Origin: Halalkalicoccus jeotgali B3
Lineage (GTDB): Archaea > Halobacteriota > Halobacteria > Halobacteriales > Halalkalicoccaceae
Direction of reading: 5' to 3'
DNA: 64,000 bases
Assembly: GCF_000196895.1 (NCBI RefSeq)
Contig: NC_014297.1
Location: 2,463,770 to 2,527,769, forward strand
Shown here one piece after another: positions 32,330 to 41,867 of the stretch. Each line of letters starts with the position of its first letter. Position 1 is the first letter of the stretch. The notes beneath the pieces were generated by a model. The model ran no database searches and was not told the origin of the DNA. It saw only the letters and a list, made by a program, of their open reading frames with translations. The position numbers and the translations under genes are program-made.

Positions 32330-33130
32330 TCAGCGCTCGCCCTCGGCCAGATAGCCCCGGTGACACTCCGGACAGATGTCGCCCGCCCGCAGCGAGTCGC
32401 GCTCGTCGAGCGATGCGGCCTCGCAGTGGGGACAGTACAGTCCACCGCCGACGTTGGGTGGCGCCGACCGGCCCGGCGACTGCGACGAACCGGCGTCGAC
32501 GAAGGTCGGTTCCGCCCCGCCCTCGACGTCCGATTCGCCGGCCGAATCGATGATCTCCGCGCCCTGATCGGCCTGTGGGGTCAGCCCGCCGCCGAAGTCG
32601 ATGTCGGTCGGCCCGTCGGGAGTCGTCGCGTCGAAGCCCTCGTCCTCGCCGTCGGCTTCGGGCCACGCGCCCGGGTCGCGCCCCTCGTCGGTTCCGGGCC
32701 CGTCCTCGATGATCTCCGTGTCCTCGCGGTCGGGGTCGGCCTCGACGACCGGGTCCCGTCGGCGGGTCGTTTCCGAGTTCGCGGGGTTGGCCGTCGAGTC
32801 GGCCGGGTCGCTCGTCTCGCGGGGCTCGATACCCGGTCCCGAGGGGTCGGCGATCTCGCCGGGCTCGCCGGGCTCGTCGGGCTCGTCGGGTTCGTCGGAC
32901 TCGGCTGGCGACGGGCGGGCCCGGGCTGGCCCCGGTTGGACGGTCCCGGATCGGGGACCCGAGAGCTGGGTGACCTCCGTGTTCTCGCTGATCGTCCGCG
33001 CCGTACCACAGTGGACGCAGCGTTCGAGTTCGACGACGCTGATGACCACCTCGTTGCCGCGTTCCTCGCGGTCGCGCTCGATCTCGCTTTCCCCGTACTC
33101 GTGACCGAGGAGTGAACAGCGGAGACTCAT
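32330..33130 (-). CDS. Zinc-ribbon protein with long disordered acidic linker (DUF7093-like)
   Basis: From ATG 33130 this is 266 residues. An N-terminal MSLRCSLLGHEYGESEIERD segment with Cys5 and His10, plus CVHC at 38-41, forms one possible zinc site. About 170 disordered residues rich in Pro, Glu, Asp, Gly and Ser follow. A C-terminal ribbon has CPHC and CPEC near 235 and 256. It resembles haloarchaeal DUF7093, tentatively. The linker holds a tandem run of E-P-D/G triplets encoded by a 9-base repeat. It may bind nucleic acid or a protein partner. Confidence 0.75.
   Translation of the reverse strand: MSLRCSLLGHEYGESEIERDREERGNEVVISVVELERCVHCGTARTISENTEVTQLSGPRSGTVQPGPARARPSPAESDEPDEPDEPGEPGEIADPSGPGIEPRETSDPADSTANPANSETTRRRDPVVEADPDREDTEIIEDGPGTDEGRDPGAWPEADGEDEGFDATTPDGPTDIDFGGGLTPQADQGAEIIDSAGESDVEGGAEPTFVDAGSSQSPGRSAPPNVGGGLYCPHCEAASLDERDSLRAGDICPECHRGYLAEGER
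32855..32899 (-). repeat. Tandem 9-base repeat encoding (D/G)EP
   Basis: Five adjacent 9-base units (CTCGCCGGG twice, CTCGTCGGG twice, TTCGTCGGA once) run from 32855 to 32899. On the coding strand they give the DEPDEPDEPGEPGE run of the zinc-ribbon protein. Such arrays change copy number by slippage, so the linker length may vary between strains. Confidence 0.85.
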
Positions 33131-33204
33131 GGCTGTACCTACCCCGACAGGACCAAAAGAGTACTGCTCGCGGGGAATCGGCGGCCGGTCGGGTCGGCCC
33201 ACAG

Positions 33205-33211
33205 TATAAAT
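33205..33211 (+). promoter_or_regulatory. TATA box of the DUF6432-like gene
   Basis: TATAAAT at 33205-33211 is centred 26 bases upstream of ATG 33234, a textbook leaderless haloarchaeal promoter. Confidence 0.75.
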
Positions 33212-33233
33212 CCCTCGCCGTCGGAGTGGGAGT

Positions 33234-33524
33234 ATGGGCGCAAAGCGGGCGTACCGGAATCGCACCGACAGCGAGGTTGCCGTTCTCGACGCACTTATCG
33301 AGCGACCCGAAGGCGGAATGACGGTGCTGGAACTGCGGACCCGCGCCGACGTGACCATCGACGAACTCGAGACCGCACTCGCCGATCTGAAGCGCGCGGA
33401 CCTGATCACCGTCGAGAAGAACGGCGATCGCACCGTCATCCTGCCCGACGAGTCGGTCGTTCCCGACCCCGAGAGCGAGGAGCCGTCGTTTTTCGAACGA
33501 CTTCGGGAGCGACTGCCGTTCTAA
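33234..33524 (+). CDS. Winged-helix protein (DUF6432-like)
   Basis: This 96-residue protein has a clear winged-helix region: RNRTDSEVAVLDALIERPEG, then MTVLELRTRADVTIDELETA, and LKRADLITVEKNGDRTVIL for the wing. The tail ends FFERLRERLPF, with an aromatic motif that may contact a partner. It fits haloarchaeal DUF6432 from memory. It is probably a DNA-binding regulator; its targets are unknown. Confidence 0.8.
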   Translation: MGAKRAYRNRTDSEVAVLDALIERPEGGMTVLELRTRADVTIDELETALADLKRADLITVEKNGDRTVILPDESVVPDPESEEPSFFERLRERLPF

Positions 33525-33561
33525 GCGCCACGCTTTACCGGCGCGACCCCCGATCAGCGGT

Positions 33562-33588
33562 ATGAACACGGAGCGGAGCCGAGGATGA
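33562..33588 (+). CDS. Eight-codon leader frame coupled to the GcvT-like gene
   Basis: ATG 33562 opens MNTERSRG and ends in TGA at 33586-33588, which overlaps the downstream ATG 33585 in an ATGA. A CTTTACC element at 33533-33539 is 26 bases upstream of ATG 33562. By the rule used elsewhere in this window, that ATG and not 33585 would be the first codon of the transcript. It may be only a way to load ribosomes for the next gene. Confidence 0.4.
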   Translation: MNTERSRG

Positions 33589-34661
33589 CCGTCCTCGAGA
33601 CCTTCCACGCGAACCACGGCGCGACCTTCGAAGAGCGCGGCGGACGGCGGCTAGCGCGCCACTACGGCCGCCCCGAGCGCACCCATCTGGCGGTCAGAAA
33701 CGGCGTAGGGATCACCGAGATGGCCTACGGCGTCTTGGTAATCACCGGCGACGATCGGGTGGAGTACGTCGACAACGTCGTCTCGAACCGCGTGCCCGAC
33801 GACGACGGCGAGGGCGCGTACGCCCTGCTGTGTGATCCGCAGGGCCGGATCGAACTCGACATCTACGTCTACAACGCCGGCGAGCGCCTCCTGCTTTTCG
33901 TCCCGCCCGGCCGTGCGCGAGGACTGGCCGAGGAGTGGCGCGAGAAGGTGTTCATCCAGGACGTCGAGATCGAGGTCGCCAGCGACGATCTGGCGGTGCT
34001 CGGCGTTCACGGACCGAAAGCCACCGAAAAGGTCGCGAGCGTGCTCAACAAGATCGGCGTTCCGGAGGGCGAACTGGTCTTCGACCGCGGGACGATCAAC
34101 GACATCGGCGTGACCGTCATCGCGAGCGACGACCCGACCGGCGAGGACGGCTACGAGATCGTCTGTAGCGCCGCCGAGAGCGAGGCGGTGATGGACGCAC
34201 TGATCAACTACGGGACCGGGGCGATCCCCTTCGGTTCCCGGACGTGGGAAACGCTGACGCTCGAGGCAGGCACGCCCCTCTTTTCGAGCGAACTCGAAGG
34301 CCGGGTACCGAACGTACTGGGGCTTCGAAACGCCGTGGACTTCGAAAAAGGCTGTTTCGTCGGTCAGGAGGTCATCAGTCGCGTCGAAAACAGGGGCCAG
34401 CCGAGCCAACGGCTCGTCGGTCTGCGGTGTTCCGAACTACCGGCGGCAGGCACGGCGGTCCTCGGGGACGACGAGACGGTCGGGGAGATCACCCGCGCGG
34501 TACAGAGCCCGTCGCTCTCCGAGCCCATCGCGCTCGCGCTCGTGGAGTTCGGGTTGGAGAGCGAGGACGTAACGGTCGGGGACGAGTCGGTGCCCGCAAC
34601 CGTCACGGAACTGCCGTTCGTCGAGGGAAGCGGGCGCTCGGCGCGGGTGCCGTTCTACTAG
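33585..34661 (+). CDS. Folate-binding GcvT/YgfZ-like protein
   Basis: This 358-residue protein has the T-protein (GcvT) fold, but the segment VDFEKGCFVGQEVISRVENR near 248-267 holds KGCFVGQE, the YgfZ/IBA57 signature with its conserved Cys. GcvT itself lacks that Cys. YgfZ-type proteins use folate in repair or assembly of iron-sulfur proteins. No other glycine-cleavage genes are nearby, which supports the YgfZ-like role over aminomethyltransferase. The stop overlaps the convergent geranylgeranyl reductase gene by four bases. Confidence 0.88.
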   Translation: MTVLETFHANHGATFEERGGRRLARHYGRPERTHLAVRNGVGITEMAYGVLVITGDDRVEYVDNVVSNRVPDDDGEGAYALLCDPQGRIELDIYVYNAGERLLLFVPPGRARGLAEEWREKVFIQDVEIEVASDDLAVLGVHGPKATEKVASVLNKIGVPEGELVFDRGTINDIGVTVIASDDPTGEDGYEIVCSAAESEAVMDALINYGTGAIPFGSRTWETLTLEAGTPLFSSELEGRVPNVLGLRNAVDFEKGCFVGQEVISRVENRGQPSQRLVGLRCSELPAAGTAVLGDDETVGEITRAVQSPSLSEPIALALVEFGLESEDVTVGDESVPATVTELPFVEGSGRSARVPFY

Positions 34662-35743
34662 GACCGCGAGAGAAGCGCCTTCAACTGGGCGCGCGAGAAC
34701 AGTGAGGTGGGACGGTCCATATGGACGCCGATCTCGCCCGAGAGCGCGCCCAGTCCCGCGTTCTGGATCGGCTTCGGGAGCGAGTACGCCCGCCGGAGTA
34801 CGCCACCGAGGCGGATCTCGCGGGCGAGGTCCGACCGCCATGTTTTCTCGTAGCGTTGGAGGGTCTTCGGGTTCTCGGGATCGACGGTGTCTGCGGCGTG
34901 GTCGGCGGCGGTCATGCCATACAGGATCCCCCCGCCGGTGAAGGGCTTTGTCTGGGCGGCCGCGTCCCCGAGGAGGAATCCCCGGTCGCTCGTGATCCGC
35001 TCGGGTGGGCCGATGGGGATCATCCCCGAGCAGACGTTCTCGGTCTCGACGCCGTAGCCGGCGGTGAACTCCTCGAACAGCCCGCGGACCTCGCGTCCGG
35101 GCGGGGCGGCCAGCCCGTACTCCACCCCGGCCTCGCCCCGCGGGATGCGCCACGCGAAAAAACGCGGGACGGTGAGGTGGACGTCGACCCGGTCGCCGTG
35201 GTCCGGCGTCGGATCGAACCCGAGGACGCCGTGGAGCAGTTCGTCGGGTTCCTCGATATCGAGATCGCGACGGGTACGGGAGACGGGCCCGTCACAGCCC
35301 GCGACCATCCGCGCGCGAAACTGCGCGCTCCCCTCGGGCGTGCTGGCCGAGACGAGGACGTGATCCGGTTCCTCCGAAACGTCCGTGACGGTGTGGTGCT
35401 CCCGGAGGTCGGCGCCGGCCTCGCGGGCGGCCGCCGCGAGGTGCTCGTCGAGGCCGACCCGGTCGATCACGTTCGAGATCGGGTCGTCGGTGTAAAAGGG
35501 GTGGGCCTCGCTTTCGGGCCCCCCAACATGAAAGCGCGCGCCCGTGATCTCGTTCTGGAGGAGGTCCTCGCGGGCGCCCTCGGTCGTGTACTCCCAGACG
35601 TCGGTGCTGACGTGTCCCGAACAGGCAAGCGGCTCGCCGACCGATCCCTGCTCCAGGGCGAGCACGTCGTAGCCCCCCTCGGCGGCGCGGTGGGCAAAAC
35701 GCGAACCGGCGGGGCCGGCCCCGACCACGACGAAGTCGTACAT
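34658..35743 (-). CDS. Geranylgeranyl reductase family flavoprotein
   Basis: This 361-residue FAD protein has GAGPAGSRFAHRAAEGG at 8-24, the second FAD motif GFLLGDAAAQTKPFTGGGI near 265, and an N-terminal CSGHVSTDVW where family enzymes bind the substrate. Members saturate the isoprenoid chains of archaeal lipids or menaquinones. Haloarchaeal genomes carry several paralogues, so the substrate of this one is open. GGTATTTAATC (minus strand, 35767-35774) gives a leaderless start at 35743. Confidence 0.9.
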   Translation of the reverse strand: MYDFVVVGAGPAGSRFAHRAAEGGYDVLALEQGSVGEPLACSGHVSTDVWEYTTEGAREDLLQNEITGARFHVGGPESEAHPFYTDDPISNVIDRVGLDEHLAAAAREAGADLREHHTVTDVSEEPDHVLVSASTPEGSAQFRARMVAGCDGPVSRTRRDLDIEEPDELLHGVLGFDPTPDHGDRVDVHLTVPRFFAWRIPRGEAGVEYGLAAPPGREVRGLFEEFTAGYGVETENVCSGMIPIGPPERITSDRGFLLGDAAAQTKPFTGGGILYGMTAADHAADTVDPENPKTLQRYEKTWRSDLAREIRLGGVLRRAYSLPKPIQNAGLGALSGEIGVHMDRPTSLFSRAQLKALLSRS

Positions 35744-35843
35744 CGGTCGAGTCTACCGGACCGTCGATTAAATACCTTCCCGGTTTCGCGGCGGAAACGA
35801 ACGCGACCCGACGGCCTGCCGAGCGACTTGCCTACCGGGACCC

Positions 35844-36833
35844 TCAGACGACCGTCAACCCACGTGGAGCCTGGCGCTCGAATTCCGGGGTCCACTCGAC
35901 CGGGAGTCGGTCCCACGAGTCGCCCGCGTCGCGCGATCGAAAGAGACCGCGGTTGGTCGCGGCGTAGAACTCCTCCCCGTGGGTCGCGAGGGTCGCCCGG
36001 AGGACCCCTTCCCCCATCGGAAGTCCACGGCCTGCGAGGCGGTCCCATCGTCTACCCCGGCGGCGGTAGACGTACGACTCGGCCGAGCCGACCGAGTGTG
36101 CCGAGCGCGCCCCGCTCGCACAGGAGACGAGGACGGTATCGGGGTCGGTCGGGTCGGGCCGGACGCTCCAGCAGTAGCGATGGTCAAGCCCCTCCTGTGG
36201 GTGGGTCCAGGACTCACCCCCGTCGTGGCTCTCGGCGTAGCCGTCGCCCGCCGCGGAGTAGACGCTCCCGGACTCGTCTGGATGGGTCGCAAGCGAGTGG
36301 TTGTCCCGGCGCGATCCGGGGGGACGCTCGCGCCACGTTTCCCCACCGTCGTCGCTGATCAGCAGCGCGCCGAGTTCGATCCCGACGTAGATCCGACGAG
36401 GGTCGTGGGGATCGATCTCGATCCATCGGACGTGGTGGGTGTCGGGTCTGGGCGGAAAGTACCACTCGGGCTCGGAAGGCAGGTCGACGATTCCCTCCAT
36501 GTGTTCCCAGCTATCGCCCGCGTCCCGCGAACGGTAGACCGCGCTCGGCTCGGTACCGACCCAGACCTCCGCAGGATCGTGGGGGCTGACAGTCGCACTC
36601 ATGACCCGATCGGAGCCGATCGAGCGGCCTACCCGTTCGAAGGACTCCCCGCCGTCCGCGCTGCGAAGGAGGCCGTCCTCGGCGGTGCCGACGAACACGC
36701 GTTCGTCGGCCTCAGGCGAGACGGCGAGACACTGGAGGTCCCGCCCTCCCAGTCGGTGTGTGAGGGCCCAGTCCCCGGATCCCGCTCGTGCGACGATCAG
36801 GGTGTTTCGCATGGCCGTGTAGACGGTGTTCAT
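35844..36833 (-). CDS. BNR/Asp-box beta-propeller protein
   Basis: This 329-residue protein has at least five Asp-box repeats of the type S-x-D-x-G-x-S/T-W/F: RSADGGESF, RSRDAGDSW, ISDDGGETW, ESHDGGESW and RSRDAGDSW. They are spaced about 45-60 residues apart, each after a predicted beta hairpin. This makes a six- or seven-bladed propeller, as in sialidases and photosystem assembly factors. There is no signal peptide, so it is probably cytoplasmic, and no sialidase active site is evident. It follows uvrA by 36 bases on the same strand and may be co-transcribed. Confidence 0.88.
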   Translation of the reverse strand: MNTVYTAMRNTLIVARAGSGDWALTHRLGGRDLQCLAVSPEADERVFVGTAEDGLLRSADGGESFERVGRSIGSDRVMSATVSPHDPAEVWVGTEPSAVYRSRDAGDSWEHMEGIVDLPSEPEWYFPPRPDTHHVRWIEIDPHDPRRIYVGIELGALLISDDGGETWRERPPGSRRDNHSLATHPDESGSVYSAAGDGYAESHDGGESWTHPQEGLDHRYCWSVRPDPTDPDTVLVSCASGARSAHSVGSAESYVYRRRGRRWDRLAGRGLPMGEGVLRATLATHGEEFYAATNRGLFRSRDAGDSWDRLPVEWTPEFERQAPRGLTVV

Positions 36834-36869
36834 ACGCGAGCTACGGGATGCAACCGGAAGAAGGTCGGG

Positions 36870-39815
36870 TCAGTCGTCGTCCGCGATGGCGGGCTTTCGC
36901 TCCTCCGAACGGGGCCCCTCGATATCGACCGCGGGAAGCAGGTCCCTGAGATACCGGCCCGTGTGGGAGGCCTCGACCTCGGCGACCGCCTCGGGGGTCC
37001 CCTCGGCGACGACCTCGCCGCCGTTCTCGCCGCCCTCCGGTCCGAGGTCGATTATGTGATCGGCGTTTTTCACCAGGTCGAGTTCGTGCTCGACGACGAC
37101 CACCGAGTTCCCGCTGTCGACCAAGCGCTGGAGGACGCTGATGAGTTTGCGTTCGTCCTCGCTGTGGAGTCCGGTCGTCGGTTCGTCGAGCAGATAGAGC
37201 GTATCGCCGGTGTTGCGCTTGCCGAGTTCTTCGGCGAGCTTGATTCGCTGGGCTTCCCCGCCCGAGAGCGTGGTCGAGGGTTGGCCCAGTCGCATGTAGT
37301 CCAGTCCGACGTCCGAGAGGAGTTGGAGGCGACTCGTGAGCCGAGTGTCGTGGTCGAAGAAGTCCAGGGCCTCCTCGACGCTCATCTGAAGGACGTCCGC
37401 GATGGTCTCGCCCTTGTATTCGACATCGAGCGTCGCGTCGTTGTATCGCGATCCCTCACACGCCTCGCAGGGCACGTAGACGTCCGAGAGGAAGTTCATC
37501 TCGATCTTGACCGTCCCCTGCCCGCCACACTCCTCACAGCGCCCGCCCTTGACGTTAAAGGAGAAGCGCCCCTTCTCGTAGCCCCGCTGTTTGGCGAGGG
37601 ACGTCTCCGCGAACAGCTCGCGGACGTAGTCGAAGACGCCGGTGTAGGTCGCCGGGTTGGATCGGGGGGTGCGCCCGATGGGCGATTGGTCGATCAGCCT
37701 GACCTTCTCGATGTTCTCGATACCCCGCACGTCGTCGTGCTCGCCGGGGTCCACACTCGTATTGTCGTTCATCCGGCGGGCAAGCGCCTTGTAGAGGATT
37801 TCGTACATCAGGGTGGACTTGCCCGACCCCGAGACGCCCGTGATCGCGGTAAAAGCCCCGACGGGGATCCCGACGTCGAGGTCCTTCAGGTTGTGCTGGC
37901 GGGCCCCCTCGATCGTCAGCGTCGAGTCGAATCCCCTCCGTTCCTCGGGCACCGGAATCGCCTTGCGCCCCGAGAGGTAGTCGCCGGTAACCGAGTCCTC
38001 GGAGTTACAGATCGCCTCGAAATCGCCCTGGGCGACGACCTCGCCACCGCGCTTGCCGGGGCCGGGCCCCATGTCGACGATGGTGTCGGCCCGTCGCATC
38101 GTCGCCTCGTCGTGCTCGACAACGATCAGGGTGTTGCCCAGATCGCGCAACCCTTCGAGGGTGTCGAGCAGGCGGTCGTTGTCGCGCTGGTGCAGGCCGA
38201 TGGAGGGCTCGTCGAGGACGTAGAGAACGCCCACGAGCCCGCTGCCGACCTGCGTCGCGAGGCGGATGCGCTGGCTCTCCCCACCGGAAAGCGTCGCCGC
38301 CTCCCGATCCAGCGTGAGGTACTCCAGTCCCACTTCCTCCATGAAGCCCAGACGGGCGCGGATCTCCTTGAGGATCTCTTCTGCGATGGTCAACTGGCGT
38401 TCGGTGAGGTTCGCCTCCATCCCCTCGAAGTGCGAAAGGGCGTCCCCGATGCTCATGCGGTTGACCTCGGTGATCGAGGTGCCGTCGACGAGCACGTGTC
38501 GGGACTGCTCTTTCAGACGGGTGCCCTCGCAGGCGGGACACTCGGTGACGGCCATGTACTTCTCGATGTGCTCGCGCGTCGAGTCCGAGTCCGTCTCGAC
38601 GTGACGGCGCTCGAGGTTCGGGATCACGCCCTCGAAGCGCTTTTCCTTGCGTCGGGTACCGTTTCGCGTCGAGCGCTCGAAGACGACCTGCCGGTCGGTG
38701 CCGTAGAGGAACTGCCGGCGCTCGTCCTCCGAGAGCTCCTCGAAGGGCGTCGAGGGGCTGACACCGAAGTGATCGGCCACGGAGTCGATCCGCGTCCGGT
38801 AGTACGAGCGCTTGTAGCTCCACGGTTCGAAGACGTTCTTCAGGGACTTCGAGGGGTCCCGAACCACGAGATCAGCGTCGACCTCCTTGGTCTTACCCAG
38901 TCCCTCACATTCCGGGCAGGCTCCGTAGGGACTGTTAAAGGAGAAGGAGCGGGTCTCGATGGCCGAAAACTGGAAGTCGCTGTTGGGGTTGCCGAGTTCC
39001 TCGGAGAACTCGATCACCACGCGCTCGTCGCCCTCGCCGCCGAGCGAGCCCGTCGAACGGGAGTTCGACCCCAGGTCCATCCCCTCGGGCGGGTCCGGGA
39101 CGATGAGTTTGAGGGCGCCGTCGGCCTCCTCGAGTGCGGTCTCGACGCTGTCGGCGATCCGGGGGCGCGCTTCCGGCGAGATCTCGATCCGGTCGACGAT
39201 CACATCGATCGTGTGGTCGTAGTTCTTGTCGAGATCGGGCGTCTCGACGGTGAGATCGTAGCTCTCACCGTCGACTTCGACCCTCGAATAGCCCTCCGAG
39301 ACGAGTTCGTCGAACAGGTCCTCGAAGGCCCCCTTCTGGTCGCGGGCGACCGGCGCGGCGATCATCGCCCGGGTGCCCGCCGGCAGCGAGAGGATCGATC
39401 GGACCATGTCCTGTGCGCTCTGTTCGCCGACCTCCTCGCCGGTGATGGGATCGTACTGCGTGCCCACCCGCGCGTAGAGCAGTCGGAGGTAGTCGTGGAG
39501 TTCGGTGACGGTGCCGACGGTCGAGCGGGGGTTGTTCGCGGCGTTCTTCTGATCGATACTGATCGCTGGCGAGAGCCCCTCGACGCCCTCGACCTGCGGT
39601 TTATCCATCTGTCCGAGGAAGTTCCGGGCGTAGGCCGACAGGGATTCGATGTAGCGTCGTTGGCCCTCGGCGTAGATCGTCTCGAAGGCCAGCGAGGACT
39701 TCCCCGACCCTGACAGCCCGGTGACGACCGTGAACTCCTCCCGGGGGATCGACACGTCGAGGTCCTTGAGGTTGTGTTCCTCCGCGCCTCGGACCTCGAT
39801 GAAATCCCGACTCAT
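36870..39815 (-). CDS. uvrA: Excinuclease ABC subunit A (UvrA)
   Basis: This 981-residue subunit recognises bulky DNA damage with UvrB. It has two ABC ATPase halves (Walker [14 protein letters not shown] near 34 and [13 protein letters not shown] near 650). Signatures [12 protein letters not shown] and [14 protein letters not shown] are present, as are zinc-finger cysteines [18 protein letters not shown] and [11 protein letters not shown] with CEACEG. It is full length and intact. uvrB and uvrC are not in the window. A TATA-like CTATACC element (39844-39852) sits about 31 bases upstream. Confidence 0.98.
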   Translation of the reverse strand: MSRDFIEVRGAEEHNLKDLDVSIPREEFTVVTGLSGSGKSSLAFETIYAEGQRRYIESLSAYARNFLGQMDKPQVEGVEGLSPAISIDQKNAANNPRSTVGTVTELHDYLRLLYARVGTQYDPITGEEVGEQSAQDMVRSILSLPAGTRAMIAAPVARDQKGAFEDLFDELVSEGYSRVEVDGESYDLTVETPDLDKNYDHTIDVIVDRIEISPEARPRIADSVETALEEADGALKLIVPDPPEGMDLGSNSRSTGSLGGEGDERVVIEFSEELGNPNSDFQFSAIETRSFSFNSPYGACPECEGLGKTKEVDADLVVRDPSKSLKNVFEPWSYKRSYYRTRIDSVADHFGVSPSTPFEELSEDERRQFLYGTDRQVVFERSTRNGTRRKEKRFEGVIPNLERRHVETDSDSTREHIEKYMAVTECPACEGTRLKEQSRHVLVDGTSITEVNRMSIGDALSHFEGMEANLTERQLTIAEEILKEIRARLGFMEEVGLEYLTLDREAATLSGGESQRIRLATQVGSGLVGVLYVLDEPSIGLHQRDNDRLLDTLEGLRDLGNTLIVVEHDEATMRRADTIVDMGPGPGKRGGEVVAQGDFEAICNSEDSVTGDYLSGRKAIPVPEERRGFDSTLTIEGARQHNLKDLDVGIPVGAFTAITGVSGSGKSTLMYEILYKALARRMNDNTSVDPGEHDDVRGIENIEKVRLIDQSPIGRTPRSNPATYTGVFDYVRELFAETSLAKQRGYEKGRFSFNVKGGRCEECGGQGTVKIEMNFLSDVYVPCEACEGSRYNDATLDVEYKGETIADVLQMSVEEALDFFDHDTRLTSRLQLLSDVGLDYMRLGQPSTTLSGGEAQRIKLAEELGKRNTGDTLYLLDEPTTGLHSEDERKLISVLQRLVDSGNSVVVVEHELDLVKNADHIIDLGPEGGENGGEVVAEGTPEAVAEVEASHTGRYLRDLLPAVDIEGPRSEERKPAIADDD

Positions 39816-39943
39816 TGGGTGTTTCGTATGGGTGCGAGGGGGGTATAGCCATCGGTTTCAGAGGCAAGCACTGGGAAACGATGGCACATACCGGCGACGA
39901 ACGAAGACGAGAAATACGAACGCAGGGGGAAAACACGATCCAT

Positions 39944-39958
39944 GTCCCGTAGCGGGAC
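39944..39958 (-). terminator. Possible hairpin terminator after rio2
   Basis: GTCCCG and CGGGAC pair around a three-base loop (39944-39958), 25 bases after the rio2 stop. On the minus strand a short T run follows about 13 bases later. Archaeal termination depends mainly on T tracts, so this is only a candidate. Confidence 0.3.
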
Positions 39959-39982
39959 CGATTGTATATCGCCGTATAGGAT

Positions 39983-40888
39983 TTATTCGAGATGGGCAAG
40001 GCGTTCGAACGAACCGTCGCGAACGGCGTCGACGAGCGCGAACTCGTCGACGTCGGGAACCTGACCGGGATATTTGCGCTCGAAATACCCGAAGAGGTTG
40101 CGGACGTCGCGTCCCAGGAACTCCACCGCGTTCTCGTGTTCGCGCGACACCGCCTGTGGCCAATCGAAGATCGTGATCCCGTCCTCCGCGACGAAGACGT
40201 TGTACTGGCTCATATCGGCGTGAACGTAGCCCCGTTCGTAGGCTCGTGTGAGTTCCCGGAGGATCATCTCGAGAATGGGGCGGACCTGCTGGGATTCGAG
40301 TTTCGTCCGCGAGAGTTCGACCCCGTCGATCTTCTCCATGACCAGGGCATGGCGGTTCTGATCCTCCGGGCGCGGGACCGAGACATCCGGATAGAGCGCC
40401 TCCAACGTCTCGTACTCACGTTCTGCGGCCTTGCGAGCGGTGTAGAACCACGAGAGGTGCTCCTTTTCGGCAGTGTAATCGCGCTCGCGGCGGACTTCTC
40501 TGAAATTCGTATAGCCCTCGCGGTGGAACTTCAGCGCCATCGGGCGGTAGGATTGGACCTCGAAGACGTCACTCTCCTTGCCGACACCCAGCGGAACCCC
40601 GAACCCCTCGATGGTGTTACGCTCGGCGAAGGTCCGCAACGCGAGGGCATCGTAGCCGTCCATTCGGAGACGGACCCCCTCGTACTGGATGGTCTTTCGT
40701 TCGACGAGCTCGCGGTCCAGACAGCGCTCCAGCCGGAAGTCGACCTCCTCGGGTGTGAGACGCGAGAACTGGGGAAGCTTCTCGCGGTTCACCCATTCGC
40801 TAAAGCGCATCCCGTGTTCGACCCCCGAGAGGAGGTGAAAGTCCTCGGGCGCGAGGTCCTGCATGACGCTCGCGACGTTTTGTACCAT
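39983..40888 (-). CDS. RIO2-type serine/threonine kinase
   Basis: This 301-residue kinase has the RIO2 N-terminal winged helix (about 1-90). The kinase core follows: [11 protein letters not shown] near 102 as the nucleotide loop, Lys in [10 protein letters not shown] near 119, the catalytic Asp in [10 protein letters not shown] near 220 and the metal Asp in TIFDWPQAV near 238. RIO2 acts late in maturation of the small ribosomal subunit; that role is inherited from family knowledge. A TTTTAGG element 26 bases upstream gives a leaderless start at 40888. Confidence 0.95.
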   Translation of the reverse strand: MVQNVASVMQDLAPEDFHLLSGVEHGMRFSEWVNREKLPQFSRLTPEEVDFRLERCLDRELVERKTIQYEGVRLRMDGYDALALRTFAERNTIEGFGVPLGVGKESDVFEVQSYRPMALKFHREGYTNFREVRRERDYTAEKEHLSWFYTARKAAEREYETLEALYPDVSVPRPEDQNRHALVMEKIDGVELSRTKLESQQVRPILEMILRELTRAYERGYVHADMSQYNVFVAEDGITIFDWPQAVSREHENAVEFLGRDVRNLFGYFERKYPGQVPDVDEFALVDAVRDGSFERLAHLE

Positions 40889-40934
40889 TGGCTCCGGTAG
40901 GGGCGACGCGCCTAAAAGTCCCGCGAGGAACGGG

Positions 40935-40960
40935 TATAAATTTCATGTGACGATATGAAA
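40935..40960 (+). promoter_or_regulatory. TATA box with an adjoining operator-like palindrome
   Basis: TATAAA (40935-40940) is directly followed by TTTCAT, eight bases, then ATGAAA (40941-40960), a perfect 6-base inverted repeat. A repressor bound there would block the pre-initiation complex. The transcript would start near 40964 and have a leader of about 55 bases before the aldo/keto reductase ATG at 41019. Confidence 0.6.
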
Positions 40961-41018
40961 CCCCGCTCGGCGGAACCACCGTCGGTAGCTTGATTGTGCC
41001 CCTCCCGGTGGATGGGAC

Positions 41019-41828
41019 ATGGCAGGAAACCTCCCGCGGGTGGGACTCGGTACCTACTCGGAGACGAACCGCGAGCAGTGGGTCGAGTGCGTCAAGACGG
41101 CCCTCGAAGCCGGCTATCGGCACATCGATACCGCACAGGTCTACGGAAACGAGGAGTACGTCGGTGAGGGGATCGCCCGCTCGGACGTCCCCCGCGAGGA
41201 GGTGTTTCTCGCGACCAAGACGGTCCACGTCGACGTGCCCGGCCCCACGCAGACGGAGATCGTCGAGTCGGTCGAGGAGAGTCTCGAAAAGCTCCGGACG
41301 GAGTACGTCGATCTGTTGTACGTCCACTGGCCCGCAGGGTGTTACGAGCCGGAGACCACCTTCGGCGCGTTCGACGACTTCCACAGGGAGGGGCTGGTCC
41401 GCAACGTCGGCGTCTCGAACTTCGAGCCCGAAACCCTCGAGGAGGCCCGTGAAATGAGCGAGGCACCGATCTTCGCGAACCAGGTCGAGTGTCACCCGTT
41501 CTGTCAGCAGGCGGAACTCCGCGAGTACGCCGTCGAACACGACCACTGGCTCGTCGCGTACTGCCCGCTAGCACGCGGCGAAGTCTTCGACGACCCCGTA
41601 CTCGGCGAGATCGCAGAGGACCACGGGACGACCGAGGCACAGGTTTCGCTTGCGTGGTTGCTCTCGAAGGAGAACGTGGCAGTCGTCCCGCGCTCGACGG
41701 GCGAGAGACACATCCGTGAGAACCTCGCGGCCCGCGACCTCGATCTGAACGACGAGGAGATCGAGCGGATCGACGGAATCGAGCGCGAACACCGGCTCAT
41801 CGACCGCGACTACGCGCCGTGGAACTGA
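41019..41828 (+). CDS. Aldo/keto reductase
   Basis: This 269-residue NADPH-dependent oxidoreductase has RHIDTAQVYGNEEYVG near 35-48 (catalytic Asp and Tyr), Lys in FLATKTVH near 68, and His in LLYVHWPAG near 102. The C-terminal cofactor segment is VPRSTGERHIRENLAA near 228. It reduces aldehydes or ketones; the exact substrate is unknown. An operator-like palindrome sits at its promoter, so expression is probably regulated. A methyltransferase and a TrmB-type regulator follow on the same strand. Confidence 0.94.
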   Translation: MAGNLPRVGLGTYSETNREQWVECVKTALEAGYRHIDTAQVYGNEEYVGEGIARSDVPREEVFLATKTVHVDVPGPTQTEIVESVEESLEKLRTEYVDLLYVHWPAGCYEPETTFGAFDDFHREGLVRNVGVSNFEPETLEEAREMSEAPIFANQVECHPFCQQAELREYAVEHDHWLVAYCPLARGEVFDDPVLGEIAEDHGTTEAQVSLAWLLSKENVAVVPRSTGERHIRENLAARDLDLNDEEIERIDGIEREHRLIDRDYAPWN

Positions 41829-41867
41829 TCCCGGTACGGTGAAACGACCGCGAACCGACCGGGAGGT

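Noticed and set aside
35979-39713. A 1244-codon plus-strand frame antisense to uvrA and the BNR protein gene
   Set aside because: The uvrA motifs on the minus strand are unambiguous; the antisense frame is Arg/Gly/Asp-rich noise.
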